In this document: piece after piece, positions 1 to 12,100 of the stretch
Layout: every line of letters starts with the position of its first letter
Numbering within the stretch: the first letter of the stretch is position 1
Source of the DNA: Otis tarda
Lineage: Eukaryota; Chordata; Aves; Otidiformes; Otididae
Direction: 5' to 3'
Assembly (NCBI GenBank): GCA_026413225.1
Contig: CM048552.1
Coordinates: forward strand, 46,949,001-47,013,000
DNA: 64,000 nucleotides
Program-made: the position numbers and the translations under genes
The notes under the pieces: model-generated
Seen by the model: only the letters and a program-made list of their open reading frames with translations
Databases searched by the model: none
Told to the model about the DNA's origin: nothing

Positions 1-25
1 CTGCAAGGAGCAGGGACATCCCCAA

Positions 26-2866
26 CTAGATCAGGTTGCTCAGTGCCTCATCCAGCCTGGCCTTGAATGTTTCCAGGGATAGGGCTTCCACCACCTTTCT
101 GGGCAACCTGTTCCAGTGTTCTGTAACTCACATTGTAAAAAATTTTTTCCTAATTTCCAATCTAAATCTACCCACCACTATTTTAAAACCATTACTCTTT
201 GTCCTATTGCAACAGGCCCTACTAAACAGCCTCTCCCCATCTTTCTTGTAGGCCCCCTTGAGGTACTGGAAGACCACTATCAGGTCTCCCAGGAGCCTCC
301 TCTTCTCCAGGCTGAACAGCCCCAACTCTCTCAGCCTGTCCTCATAAGAGAGGTGCTCCAGCCCTTTCATCATCTTCGTGACCCTCCTCTGGACCTTCTC
401 CAACTGGTCCATGTCCTTCTTGTGTTGGGGGCTCCAGAACTGGACACAGTACTCCAGGTGGGGTCTCACCAGGGCAGAGTAGAGGGGCAGAATCACCTCC
501 CTCAGCCTGCTGGCCACGCTCCTCTTGATGCAGCCCAGGATGCGGTTGGCCTTCTGGGCTGCAAGGGCACATTGCCGGCTCATGTTAAGCTTCTCGTCTA
601 CCAGCACTCCCAAGTCTTTCTCCTCAGGGCTGCTCTCAATCCATTCTCAGCCCAGCCTGTATTTGTGCCTGGGATTGCCATGACGCAGGTGCAGGACCTT
701 GCACTTGGCCTGGTTGAACTTCATGAGGTTGGCACGGGCCCACCTCTCCAGCCTGTCAAGGTCCCTCTGGATGGCATCCCTCCCTTCCAGCGTGTCAATC
801 GCACCACACAGCTTGGTGTCATCGGCAAACTTGCTGAGGGTGCACTCTATCCCACTGTCCATGTCGCTGACAAAGACGTTGAACAGGGCCGGGCCCAACA
901 CGGACCCCTGAGGGACGCCACTCATGACCGGTCTCCACATGGACATTGAGCCGTCAACCACCACTCTCTGAGTGCGGCCATCCAGCCAACTCCTTATCCA
1001 CCGAGTGGTCCATCCATCAAACCCATGCTTCTCTAGTTTAGAGAGAAGGGTGTTGTATGGGACAGTGTCAAAAGCTTTGCACAAGTCCAGGTAGATGATG
1101 TCTGTTGCTCGTCCCTTGTCCACCGATGCCGTCACCCCGTCATAGAAGGCCACCAAATTGGTCAAGCATGATCTGCCCTTGGTGAAGGCATGTTGGCTGT
1201 CACCAACTACCTCCTTGCTCTCCATGTGCCTTAGCATGGTTTCCAGGAGAATCTGCTCCATGACCTTGCCAGGCACAGAGGTGAGGCTGACTGGCCTGTA
1301 GTTACCTGGGTCTTCCTTATTCCCCTTTTAAAAAATTGGGGTTATGTTCCCTCTCTTCCAGTCATCGGGGACCTCACCAGACCACCACGACTTCTCAAAT
1401 ACGATAGCCAGTGGCTTGGCAACTTCATCCACCAGTTCCCTCAGGACGCGTGGATGGATCTCATCAGGCCCCATGGACTTGTGCACCTTTAAGTTCCTCA
1501 GATGATCCCAAACCTGCTCTTCAAGTACAGTGGGCAGTTCTTCATCCTTGTAGTCCCTGCTTGCGCCTTCTACAGCTTGGGTGGTGGGACAAGAGCCCTT
1601 ATCAGAGAAGACTGAGGCAAAAAAGTCATTGAGTACCTCAGCCTTCTCCATGTCCTGGGTAACCAGGGCACCAGTTCCCTTCCAGAGGGGGCCTACATTT
1701 TCCCTGGACTTTCTTTTGTCCCCTACGTACCTATAAAAGCTCTTCTTGTTGCATTTTATATCCCTGGCCAGATTCAGTTCTGCCAGGGCTTTGGCCTTCC
1801 TTACCTTATCCCTGGCCACTCTCACAGCCTCTTTGTAGTCCTCCCAGGCTACCTGTCTCTGTTTCCACCCTCTATAGGCCTCCTTTTTTACTTTCAGTTG
1901 GTCCAGGAGCTCCTTGCTCATCCACGCCGGCCTCCTGGCCTTTTTGCCTGACTTGTTCTTCATCGGGATGCACCTCTGCTGAGCTTGGAGGAGGTGCTCC
2001 TTGAATATGGACCAACTTTCCTGGGCCCCTCTTCCCTCCAGGGCCACCTCCCATGGCACTTGGCCCATCAGGTCCCTGAAGAGGCCGAAGTCCGCCTTCT
2101 TTAAGTCTAGGGCAGAGAGCTTGCCATGTAGTTTCCTCTCTGCCCCGTGGATCTTGAACTCCACCGTGTCATGGTCGCTGCATCCAAGGCTGTCCTTCAG
2201 TTTCACATCCCCCACCAGTCCCTCCCTGTTGGTGAGCACAAGGTCGAGCACGGCACCCCTCCTTGTCAGCTCCTCTATTGCCTGCAGGAGGAAGTTGTCA
2301 TCCATGCATTCCAGGAACCTCCTGGACTGCCTGTGCCCTGCCGTGTTGTCTCTCCAACAGATGTCAGGGTGGTTGAAGTCCCCCATGACGACCGGGGCCT
2401 GTGACCATGAGGCTGCTCCTATCTGCCTATAGAGCGCTTCGTCTGCTCTGTCTTCCTGGCCAGGCGGCCTGTAACAGACCCCCACCGTAACATCCCCTGT
2501 CCGTCCCCATCCTCTAATCTTGACCCATAAGCTCTCTGTCAGCTCCTTCTCCATCCCCAGGCGGAGCTCCACACACTCCAGCCGGTTGCTGATGTAGAGA
2601 GCGACATCCCCTCCTCATCTCCCCTTCCTGTTCTTTCTAAAAAGCCTATACCCCTCCATGTTGACGCTCCAGTCGTATGTGTCATCCCACCATGTCTCCG
2701 TGATGCCAACAAGGTCGTAGCCCTGCTCGTGTGCACGCATCTCCAGCTCTTCCTGTTTATTCCCCATGCTGCGTGCATTGGTATAGAGACACTTCAGCTG
2801 GACCCCGACAAGCCGACTTGCTGGCTGGAGCGACAGGGGTTCTATTGGACCGCAGTTTAGGTTCAT
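26..2866 (-). pseudogene. CR1 ORF2 (pol): AP-endonuclease plus reverse transcriptase, four nonsense codons
   Basis: A single reading frame runs from an ATG at 2866-2864 to the TAG at 28-26, about 946 residues, the usual size for CR1 ORF2. It is broken only by in-frame stops at 2617-2615 (TGA), 1330-1328 (TAA), 649-647 (TGA) and 130-128 (TGA); I find no frameshift. The N-terminal AP-endonuclease shows the catalytic landmarks: Asn about residue 30 (LYTNARSMGN), Glu about 57 (GITETWW), GDFN about 162-165 and SDHD about 230-233. The reverse transcriptase follows with motif [12 protein letters not shown] (Asp about 594), [12 protein letters not shown] near 653 and the catalytic FADD box about 680-683. 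In the family this protein nicks target DNA and reverse transcribes the element RNA at the nick. All catalytic residues I can place survive, so inactivation is by nonsense alone. The codon GTG two before the ATG directly follows the TAA that ends the upstream frame. Confidence 0.93.
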
Positions 2867-2957
2867 TTGCACTTACCTGCGATCCTTCCTCAGCTTCTGG
2901 ACCCTCGGTACTGGCACTGGCACCATGCTGACAGCAGTGGGCTGAACTGTGCTCCCC
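2867..2957 (-). pseudogene. Probable C-terminal end of CR1 ORF1, fused to a splice-donor-like site
   Basis: Read on the minus strand, an open stretch of about 28 codons beginning STVQPTAVSM and ending in basic residues (KLRKDRR) terminates at a TAA that directly abuts the ORF2 start region. The same stretch, frame and stop occur in the copy at 42.8 kb, so it belongs to the element. Its position makes it the expected C-terminus of CR1 ORF1, the nucleic-acid-binding protein of the family; this is inferred from position, because no recognisable ORF1 domain is left. The junction reads CAG then GTAAGTGC, a perfect match to a vertebrate 5' splice site. Confidence 0.5.
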
Positions 2958-3381
2958 CTAATACCCCTATAATGATGCTGCTAAAATGAAGCAATAAATT
3001 TTTCCTATGCTTAAATAAGAAATTATAGTCTTACCTAAAATTATAGTTTTATAGCTTTCCTGTCTTGGCATGAACTCAGCATAGGGATGCAGGACTAACA
3101 GCAATGATTCACCCTGTCCTTTGCCATAAAATCCTTAGCGATGTTACCTGCTAAATACAAAATTTGGGTAGACAGATAGATTGCTTCCGTGATTCATCCC
3201 TTTGGTCTTCAGAACAAAATGAAGCCTGAGTAGGCAGGATAGAAAACCTTAAAAATAGCAAAGAAAATTGCTGAAATTATAAATTCTTTTATTATTGTAG
3301 ACATAAACTATGGTCAATAGCGTATTTGCTTAGACCGTGGGGACCTTAACACAGCTATAAAAAGAGAGCTGTTACATTTTA

Positions 3382-3409
3382 GATGATGATGATGATAATA
3401 ATAATAATA
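3382..3409. repeat. Trinucleotide microsatellite (GAT)5 grading into (AAT)4
   Basis: Five GAT units are followed by four AAT units without interruption. It is an ordinary compound microsatellite in AT-rich DNA. Confidence 0.9.
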
Positions 3410-4893
3410 CAAAAGAGACCATGTCAAACTGCCAGCAGAAAAAAATAAAAAACAGGCCATAATTTGGAAATGCAGAACTCTTGTCTAAATTAGATTCATC
3501 TTCAGGCTGTTGGCAATGAAAGCTATGACAATCATCTCAGAACTAAGCATTTTAGGGAGGTAAAGATTCTTACAGTGTCGGCTAGTAATAGCCTCATCCC
3601 CAGCAATTTGTCATGAGGCTATGCATGTGCATGTGAGAAAAAAAAGAAAAGAAAAACTGAAAAAAACCCCAAACTACAGCAGTCTAACTGTAGTCACTGA
3701 AAAAGAATTAAAATATGTATCTTAGAACTCATGTCTAATATTTATATATTACATTGCTTCCACAATATGACAATAACACTCACCTAGGATAATAACAATT
3801 CTAACTCCCGACACATATCTCAGAAATGACTTCTTACTGAGGAGTTTCTGCTTGTGATAGAGGAAAAAGAAGAACACAAATCAAGCTGACCAAAGAGTGA
3901 ACTGCCCAAAATTATACTGTCTCACTTTATTTTGGAAAAGACTGAGAGAAAGATCCTTGGTTTGTGCAAACTGCCACAGATCCACTGAAATAATATTTTT
4001 CTGCCATCTCAGGAACTGTTCTTCAGTTTAAGTCTTCTTTTGTTCCCCCTCAGTTTCCTTTTTTTCATATCAATTAAAAAAGAAAAGGAAGGTAAACAAT
4101 GAGTGCTGTTTGTTAATTTCTTCCTAGTTGCAGATCAGTTGCTGCTGATTGTTGCTTTGATGTGTATAAGCTACAGAAAAAAAGTGACTCAGAATTGTAC
4201 CTGGAAGTTTTTCTTAAAAGATTTTTTAAAATTACTTGGATTTTCGTATGTTACCTGTCCACAAAATATTGTCCCCAGATTTCTTTGTACTAAGGGCAGT
4301 ATCTTATGGTGAACAGATTCTGGTGTTCTTCTAGAACTGTACTGGAAGGGAGTTCACATCAATGTTCTTTACAATCTTTATAATAATCCTTAAGGAGATT
4401 TTTCTTTTTCTCATAGTCATCAGAGATGACAGGAGAACCCCCTGTGCCACATTCTTCCAGTGCTTATTCTTTAATTCCTTGAAACCCAGTAAAAACCTTT
4501 CACATGGCACGTGTCTTTTTTAGTCGTCTGCCAGAAGTGAATGCTGGCAGCTGCTCTGAAGTGCATTCATTGAACCTGTATCATTTCTAGAGCAAAGCTC
4601 TGCTAGGTGTGAGGGACACTGTGCCAAGCCAGCCTATCTTTGCACCACGCAGACACTGCTCTTGTTGTCCAGTGTGAATCTCCAGGATTTGCTAAGTGTT
4701 TAAGGAGAGAATGTAGAGGATGGAAGTGGCTATTTTTACATCAACTAGTATCTTTTAGCAAAGAGAGTTTCTAAACCATGATTAGGGTGATATTCTCCAG
4801 AGAGAACAAGGATAACTGTGATATAAGTTTATAAAGTAACTCCTAAAGGTGTTTCATTTGCCTAGTGAAATGTATTAATCTACCTAAATCCAG

Positions 4894-4986
4894 GAAAATA
4901 AAATAAAGAAATAAAAATATATAATAATATAATAAAATATAAATTATATAAAATATATAATATAGAATATATATTAAAAAGATATA
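4894..4986. repeat. AT-rich low-complexity block
   Basis: About 90 bases composed almost only of A and T in AATAAAAT, ATATA and TAATAAT words. No coding or palindromic structure of note was seen. Confidence 0.85.
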
Positions 4987-7900
4987 TTTCTTTAAATTTG
5001 GCAACTGATATCAGCTTTGATTGTTTTTCATAGCAATAGACATATTTTCATGTCTGCAATATGGGCTGTATCATTTAAAGTCTTGTCTGAATGATTTAAA
5101 GAACTAAGATAACATGAACTCTAATTTTTCTGGACTTCAAAATTGGCCTATAACATAATTTTAAGCAATATTCTTTTCTTGTTGGTAAATAAATAAATAT
5201 TTGCTAATGTGAAAGACTTACTATTAGAATTTAGTAAGACATGAAAAGCTAAACTCGGAGGTTTTAATAGCCTTAGATCTATCTTCTATTTTTACCCAAA
5301 GACTATTTTAAATACCTGTCTGCATTGCCTCTTTTTTCTTGTTGAATGTTATTCTTTGGTATTCTAAAAATTTACAGAGCCACTGTCTGTTTCCATATTA
5401 CATAGGAAGGGCAGCTTTCCTCCTAAATGGTCAGTGTCTGTCAAACGCCATTTGATCTTTTCAATCATTTGTACTACTCATTTGGAAAGATGAATTTCTA
5501 ATAATTGTTACTCTATACTGCGTTCAAAGAGTAAAGAAGATTTTCATATATGTATTCAAGTCAAGATACTCATTTTTTTTTCTCAATTTCTGCAGAAATG
5601 TAGACAAGCTGATATACCTATCATTCAGAAGAATGTGGCTGTGTTGCTAGAATAAAATGCTCTTTCTCATATACTGGTGCAGGAGAAGTGATTGCTCCCT
5701 GCAGATTGACAAGGTCATTCCAGTGATAATCTTGTGTAAACGTCAGAAGTGGCAATAAGGTGATCTCCTGGTAAGCAGGGTGTGGGTGCGAGGGTGTTGG
5801 AAATCAGACAGCACTGCAAACCCAGACCCAAAATCTGAACCCCCAAACATTGCCAGAGGACAAATTTTTCATAAGCTTAATAAAAAATTCAAATATTTTT
5901 GTCTCAAATGCAATGATTAGAGCTAGATGAACAGCTATAGTGTTCTGCAGTGCCACAAAGCTACTCAAGTAAGTGACTCATACCATGACAGTTTGTGCTG
6001 GGAAAAAGTCTACGTGGCCAGTGAAGCCATGTAGAAACAAACAGATAAGTACTGATCCACTACTATATAGTAAACACTATTAAAAGTACCAGTCTTTGTT
6101 ATCTTAATCACACAAATGCTATATAGTTGCCAAAGTTCTCTTCTGTTGTAAAGTGGAAAAGCAGTAATAATTTCAATCAGAAGCCAGCCTTACTGCCATG
6201 TGGAAAAAAAAAAAAAAAGGAAGAAATAAAGAAATGTGGTGTTTAAAATCATTGAGCTTTAGTTATTTCGTTTAAGTGGTAAATATTTACTATTCACATT
6301 CTTCCTGACGCTACACTGTCCATGTGGATCACTTTGCAGCAAAATAATAAAATGTAGTGAAGATGTAACTTTTTTAGCCAACTGAGATGTTTTAGAATTG
6401 CATGAGAGCTTCTGATATGATCTTTCAGAGAACTGAAAATTCTGTCAATTCATGGCAAGCAAAGTGTAAAAAAAAAAATACCTTTGACTGCTAGCTCACC
6501 ACTAGAGGAAATAAAGACAAATTTGTATCAAGCATGGAATAAATATATATTATGCAAATTATAATGCTTATTTTAAATATTTAATGGCAGAGTACACTAG
6601 TTGCCTATTCTACCCTTACATAGTGGCATACTTTTCCTATTCAGTAGAATTGCAGTTATCTATTCAGATATGATGGTAATTAACCTTAAAAATAATTCTA
6701 CATGGAAGAAAAAATTACAGAATAATTCAGATAGATCTCAGTACTTATGATGTTTAGATACCTGAAGACAGATTAACTTAATGTTAATGAACAGCTGAAA
6801 TAATTTTTCACTTAACAGTGATGTAAAGATTTGGTAAAATTTTCAGTTTGGTTCTTAAAGAAAAGCTCTCAGTTAGATCAATGAAAGTGATAATATCTAA
6901 CATATTTATATTGACAAAAGGACACTGAAAAGCTCGTTACTGAATAATAGCACTTCAAGGTCAGCTTCCTTTTTCTATATATTACTTTTATGGTTTTTTT
7001 TTTATTTATAGTCCTTATATAAACAAAACTGAAAATAATTTTATCAGAGCAAAGCAAATAAAAGTGAGAAGTACCGTTGACAAAATATGAACAGTATTAT
7101 GTATGTTAAAAGTTTAAACATACTGATATGCTTAAATGGTGACATTATACAAATGATTTAATTTTATACTTTACTTAGTGGTGTATTTATGGCATAATTA
7201 TGATATACAGTTGAAATAGACCAAAACCTTTCAGTAATAGTGTGTAAAGACTTTTGAACTGAACTTCTAGAAACTGAAAGAACTCTTTCAATTTATTGAA
7301 TTTAGGAGATCGTTAGAAATCTATAGTTATGTGAGGACGTACTAAGAATGGAGTATAATTCATATAAAAGACTAATGACTTCCTTTTTAATACTTAATCA
7401 GTCTCTAGAATGTGGGTTGAAAGCTTACAGGTTGAAGTTTTGGTTGAGAAAGAGCCAAAAAATAAGCTCATAATAGATTTTAAAAGCAATCTTGGTTTTC
7501 AGAGACTCACCAAAGAAAGATTTTCTTATAATCTTTAGTCCTATTTGCCTAAAATTCCTTCACTTATAAACATTAGGTCCTTTGACAACTGATTTTTATG
7601 AGAAAATAACCAAGGCATCATTTTTACATTATCACTCCAGAAAGAAAGGAAAGCAGCTTGGTAAGAAAGATATTCGTTTTGTTCTCTTTCACTACTTTCA
7701 GCTAAACTCTTGAACTATGAATGCATTTAAAACAAAGTGATTTTTTTGTTGCCTGAACCAGCTGGTCATTTAATGAATCACTTGACAAAGTAATATATTC
7801 TGCAAAATGTGAACTTGTTACTGGCTACTGATGAGCTACCTTCTAATGCTTGATTAGGCTTCAAATAGAAGCATCTATAGGAAGCTTCACAGCATTTTTC

Positions 7901-8814
7901 TGAATCTCTATATTTACAGGCAATTCACTTCATCTCTAAAAACATCTGTTCTCCCCACTCCACAGTCCCCAAACAGGTGCCAAACAATCGAGCTCAAAGG
8001 CATCTGCCATTGGATCTCTTACATGTCTCTCTGAGACTTTTACATCAAATTCTTTCCTCTGATATCTTGACATGCATCCTTGCACCATGCTTTCTTCCTC
8101 ATAACTAACTATTAGCTTCTCCAGAAAGACTTTGGAAAACCAATCTTTGCTTATTAGTTAGATCCCCGTGGAGTATCAGACACTTTGAATAGTACTGCCA
8201 CTCTCTCAGTGAGTTTTCCCTCTCAGGCACTTTATTTAAGAGAGAAGATGGAAGATGGAGAGAAGAGAGAAGACGGAGAAGATGGAGAAAAGACTCCTCT
8301 CTGTTCCCAGAAAGGCACGCACCATAGCTCACTGTGCTCTGCAGAACTCCACTTTGCTGAGAGGACTGACTCAGTGGAAGACTTTGCATCAGTCATATCA
8401 CGCACTGCCAGCTGTGCTCTATGGGACTACTACACAGCCCCATGTTACATGGGGAATTGTTCACTCACATGCTCACTCTGCAATGGTGCACAGCAAAGGT
8501 GAAATTCCTCTGCAGATAAAGCACGGCATATACAGTGCAATATGGAAGAAGGAGAAAAGCAAGGGAGATGAGGAGCTGGCAAACAGCACAGACACTGAAT
8601 GACCTATTGGAAGATGAAAAACACATGTCCACAGAGGGCAGTCATCCTTTCTCAGTTTTGCAGTGTATACAGCCATAGGTCAGGGCTGAGAGTCCTTCCA
8701 GAATTCCCTTTCACCTCCAGCTCTGGAAACACCAAGGAGGCTCTGCATTGCTTGTACAGTGAACAATCAGGGTTCTTTTCATTCATGTGCAATGAAACGT
8801 TTCTTGTATCAGAA

Positions 8815-9115
8815 ACAGTGTGGCCAGCAGGACTAGGGAAGTGATTGTCCCTTGGTACTCAGCACTGGTGGGACTCCAACTTAAATAGTATGTTCAGTTT
8901 TGGACCCCTCACTGCAAGAAATATGTTGAGATGCTGGAGCGCATCCAGAAAAGAGCAATGAAGCTGGTGAAGAATCTAGAGAACAAGTCTTATAAGGAGA
9001 GGCTCAGGGAACTGAGATTGTTCAGTCTGGGAAAAAAAGGAGGCTGAGGGGAGACCTTACCAGTCTCTATAACTACCTGAAAGAAGTAGCAAGGTGAGTG
9101 TCAGACTCCTGAATA
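8815..9115 (+). mobile_element. Older CR1 LINE fragment (RT C-terminal region)
   Basis: The segment from GTGTGGCCAGCAGG onward matches the C-terminal part of CR1 pol: recognisable blocks are TGATTGTCCC, TACTCAGCACTGGTG, GTTCAGTTTTGGACCCCTCA, GAAGCTGGTGAAG, GAGGCTCAGGGAACTG and GGAGACCTTACCAG. They correspond to the [12 protein letters not shown]...QRR.TK...[14 protein letters not shown]...GDL stretch of the complete copies in this window. The wording differs from the three young copies, so it belongs to another CR1 subfamily. Both ends are lost: similarity fades after GCAAGGTGAGTGTC and there is no TTCTATGA tail. It carries indels and stops and cannot encode protein. Confidence 0.85.
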
Positions 9116-12100
9116 AGGAAGATTATCATAAGCAAGAGTTGGCAGGAGTTCCTCCATGTTTCATACTCTGATTCATTTTGCAGTTCACAGGTTATTGTGG
9201 AAAACTGTCCTTTCAAGGTAAATGCATGGTTCATGATGGAGTTATAAAAAAAATATTTTGCTATCCAGGTAGAAGCATATAAATATAAAACATTCTTGAA
9301 GCATTTCAATTTTCTGCATACATATTTAACAAAGGAATCAACAGTTTAATTGAGCTAAAACTGCCTGTGGTCACTTAGAATTTTTTAACTTGGAATTATC
9401 AGAACTATTATTTTTTATAAGATCAGTAAATGTGACTGTCAAATATGACAACAATGTAAGTGTAAGATCTGTATTAATAAACAAAGATTTTCTGTTTATT
9501 TCTTTCAATCTTAAGCCATTCCTGCTCGTTTTGATGTTTTTTTTCTTAGATTAACTATTGGATTAGTGGAAGGAAGATGAGAAAATGGAAATAAATTTTA
9601 TTTCAGTTGTTTAAATGGTAAACATATGTATCTTTTAAGACTGGCAAATGTGGGCTGTATATTTTGCAAAAAAAGCATGTAGATCACACTTAGAAGAACA
9701 TGAGGGCTTGAGTGGTGGAAAACCAGGAAGCTAAAGGGAGATTGAATGATAGCATAAACATAAATTCTCATAGGTATGTTATAGATTCACACCTGGCTAT
9801 GTTGTGTGAGTGAACAAAATCATTGGATAAATGTAAGTGCATTGAGGGAGGCATTCAGTGAAAAGTGAGGTACGTACACACAATGCAGTATCATTAATGG
9901 AAACATTAATGTCTTTGAGGTAGACATAACTTGAGAAGGCTGTTAAAAATTGAAAGGGTTTCAAAAGGCAGTGCAAGAACAATTTGGAGTATACAAAATA
10001 TACTTGATGTTAAAAGTCTCAGTTTGCTTTGGTTGCATGGCCAAGTATATTATTATATCTATCGAGGTTCTGAATGAGGAAACAGTTTTGAAGGAAAAAT
10101 AGCTAATGTTGTTTATAAATGTTTGATTAACCAGAATAAAAATTAATTACTCCCCTCTCCATTTTTTTAAGAGCATGAAATTAAACATTTACAGAGCTAT
10201 AGTATTTAAACCATCATTATTAGTCATTAAAATAAATTGATTTGTTTATTAAGTTCTTGTGGCATGTTTGTTTATTTAGAAAATCAGACTTAGTGTTTAG
10301 CATGGAAATTTCTAAATGAGGAATCTGGTGATATGCCAGATACAATTATCTTTCCTACTTTGATTATCTTTTTTTGAGATACAGATAGGGCTGAAGTAGT
10401 TTCTCACAGTTTGGGAATGTCCGAGGTCCTGACTGTTAGTAATTTGCCTAACTTATGTGGAGAACAGGCAAGTAAGCCACAGTGCAACCCACTGCCATAT
10501 TGCCTTTCTTGCCCAGATGTGGAGAGCTTTTAGAGTGTGGCATGCATGCACTTCTGGCCCACAAATATGCATTTTCCATCCTTGAAAAGTAGGTCTCAGA
10601 GGGACAGAGACAGGGTATCCCTGTGTGTCAAGATCCATCTGGATCTTACACTTAGAACTCAGTTCCAAAATGTAGATACAAGCTGTGAAGATTTTCACTA
10701 AAATATTCTTTCGGAGTATTTTCAAGTTTAATTTCAGACAAGATGGAAAATCCATTAAACCTGATCTACATTGTTTGCACATAGTTCATATTGTATTGAT
10801 TCTTATTAGGTCAAATACTAAAGTGCTAATTTATACCAATTTCTTAAGCAGCCTACACAATAATATATTATCTTTGCAGAGATTTCAATTAATGAGAGCC
10901 ACGTAGAGTCTTACAGTTCCCAAATGACTCTCAGTGAACAGAATAATGATCTAACAGTTTTTCACTAATTCCTGGGAAATATATGTATATCTATATATTT
11001 AGAAAGTCAAAATGCTAAGCAATTACTGATTATAGATGGAACTCACTACCATTGTGCAATAATTTTACAAATACATTATTAAATTCAGAAAACTAGTGAA
11101 AGCAATGCTATGGTTGATGGCAATTGTAAGTCAAATGCTAGCTTATTGTTATTGAAAGATTATTGAAACATATTTTTTTTTCCTACAAGTGCTTTTACAT
11201 GCACCACAAAGCTTCATTTTAGGACCATATGGTGGACTACTATCCATTTCAATTGAAAAGACAAGAGCTAGCTAAGTAATTGATGGAAAATATGTTAATA
11301 TAACCTAAAATTTTATAGTCTTAAACAGCAAAAATTAAAGGGTTATCGATCAGTTTCTCTAAGGGAAAGGAGGAGATGTCACTTTTATATATCCTCTGAA
11401 AAACTGTCATGTATTTACATTAAGGAAAATATATTTGACTCTTAAAACCGGAATATTTTTGTGAGGCAGGTAATCTTTCAATAGCAAAGCAGCAAAATAT
11501 CAGACCTGATACCTAACTCAGGAAAACTGAATTCAATAGTTATTGCCTACAGACTAGCTGTGTCAGCTTGGTCAAGACATTTTAGTCTGCTTCCCAGTTT
11601 CAGGGTAACCAAGATTTTAGAGGAATCATCTGGGTTTTTGACCTAATGCTTTACAACTGTATAAGAGGTATTGTATCCAAAAGAGTCCACAAGATACTTC
11701 ACATTCCTCCATTCACTGTAGGTCAGAAAACACTCCTCCTATCTTACAGAAAACTTCCACAGAGCAAAAAGATCTACAGAGCAAAAGTTCTCAGAGTGGG
11801 AATATAAACTTCCTTGAAAGTAGGGAGGATCAAAGGCACTAGTCAGCACACTACATCTCTGAGTTGGATTTACTAGACAAAACTCTCAAATGTTACCAGG
11901 AAGTCAGCTGCACCTCAAATTGCAGGAGAAAGTAACACAAACGCAAACAAAGCTGTCAACAACTCATAGATATAACTTTAGGAAAAATTCTTTCTTCACC
12001 TATTACCACCTTCAAAACATGAGCTTTTTGTCTTTGTTAAATCCTTTTGTTGGAGAGTTACTGTTATGAGCTGTAAATGAGAGAGCTCTGTAAGCGAGCA

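Larger units (their letters stand above)
1..2957 (-). mobile_element. CR1 LINE retrotransposon, copy 1 (5'-truncated, 3' tail beyond window edge)
   Basis: A non-LTR retrotransposon of the avian CR1 family lies on the minus strand. It holds the last codons of what looks like ORF1, the whole of ORF2 and the first bases of the 3' UTR; the terminal TTCTATGA repeats would lie left of base 1. It is collinear with the plus-strand copy at 42.8-45.8 kb from the 5' segment containing AGCACAGTTCAGCCCACTGC through to the ORF2 stop. Similarity to that copy ends near 2957, which I take as the 5' truncation point. Over about 205 aligned endonuclease-region residues I count roughly 14 differences between the two copies, so they are close relatives. 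CR1 copies normally lack clear target duplications and none is visible. The family identification rests on the pol protein and the layout; the exact subfamily is not determined. Confidence 0.95.
2958..8814. other. AT-rich DNA without a recognisable gene
   Basis: No coding frame with family character is seen on either strand; open frames are short and scattered. Local simple sequence includes a GAT-to-AAT trinucleotide run (3382-3409), an AT-rich block (4894-4986) and an A15 run (6204-6218). From about 8105 to 8700 the composition becomes less AT-rich, with a purine-rich tract at 8238-8295 made of GAGA and GAAGATGGA-like words; overlapping frames of 94-115 codons occur here on both strands, but they have no recognisable motif and I treat them as chance. 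Confidence 0.6.

Noticed and set aside
116..949. 277-codon plus-strand open frame, the longest of its strand at the left end
   Set aside because: It is exactly antisense to CR1 ORF2 copy 1, whose protein is recognisable; the frame is a shadow of GC-rich pol codons.
2001..2432. 143-codon frame, with a near-identical counterpart at 43309-43740
   Set aside because: Both are antisense to the CR1 endonuclease; the similarity between them reflects the shared element, not a conserved gene.
8255..8602. Overlapping frames of 94-115 codons on both strands
   Set aside because: No recognisable domain, and frames on opposite strands overlap in the same less AT-rich island, so open frames are expected by composition.
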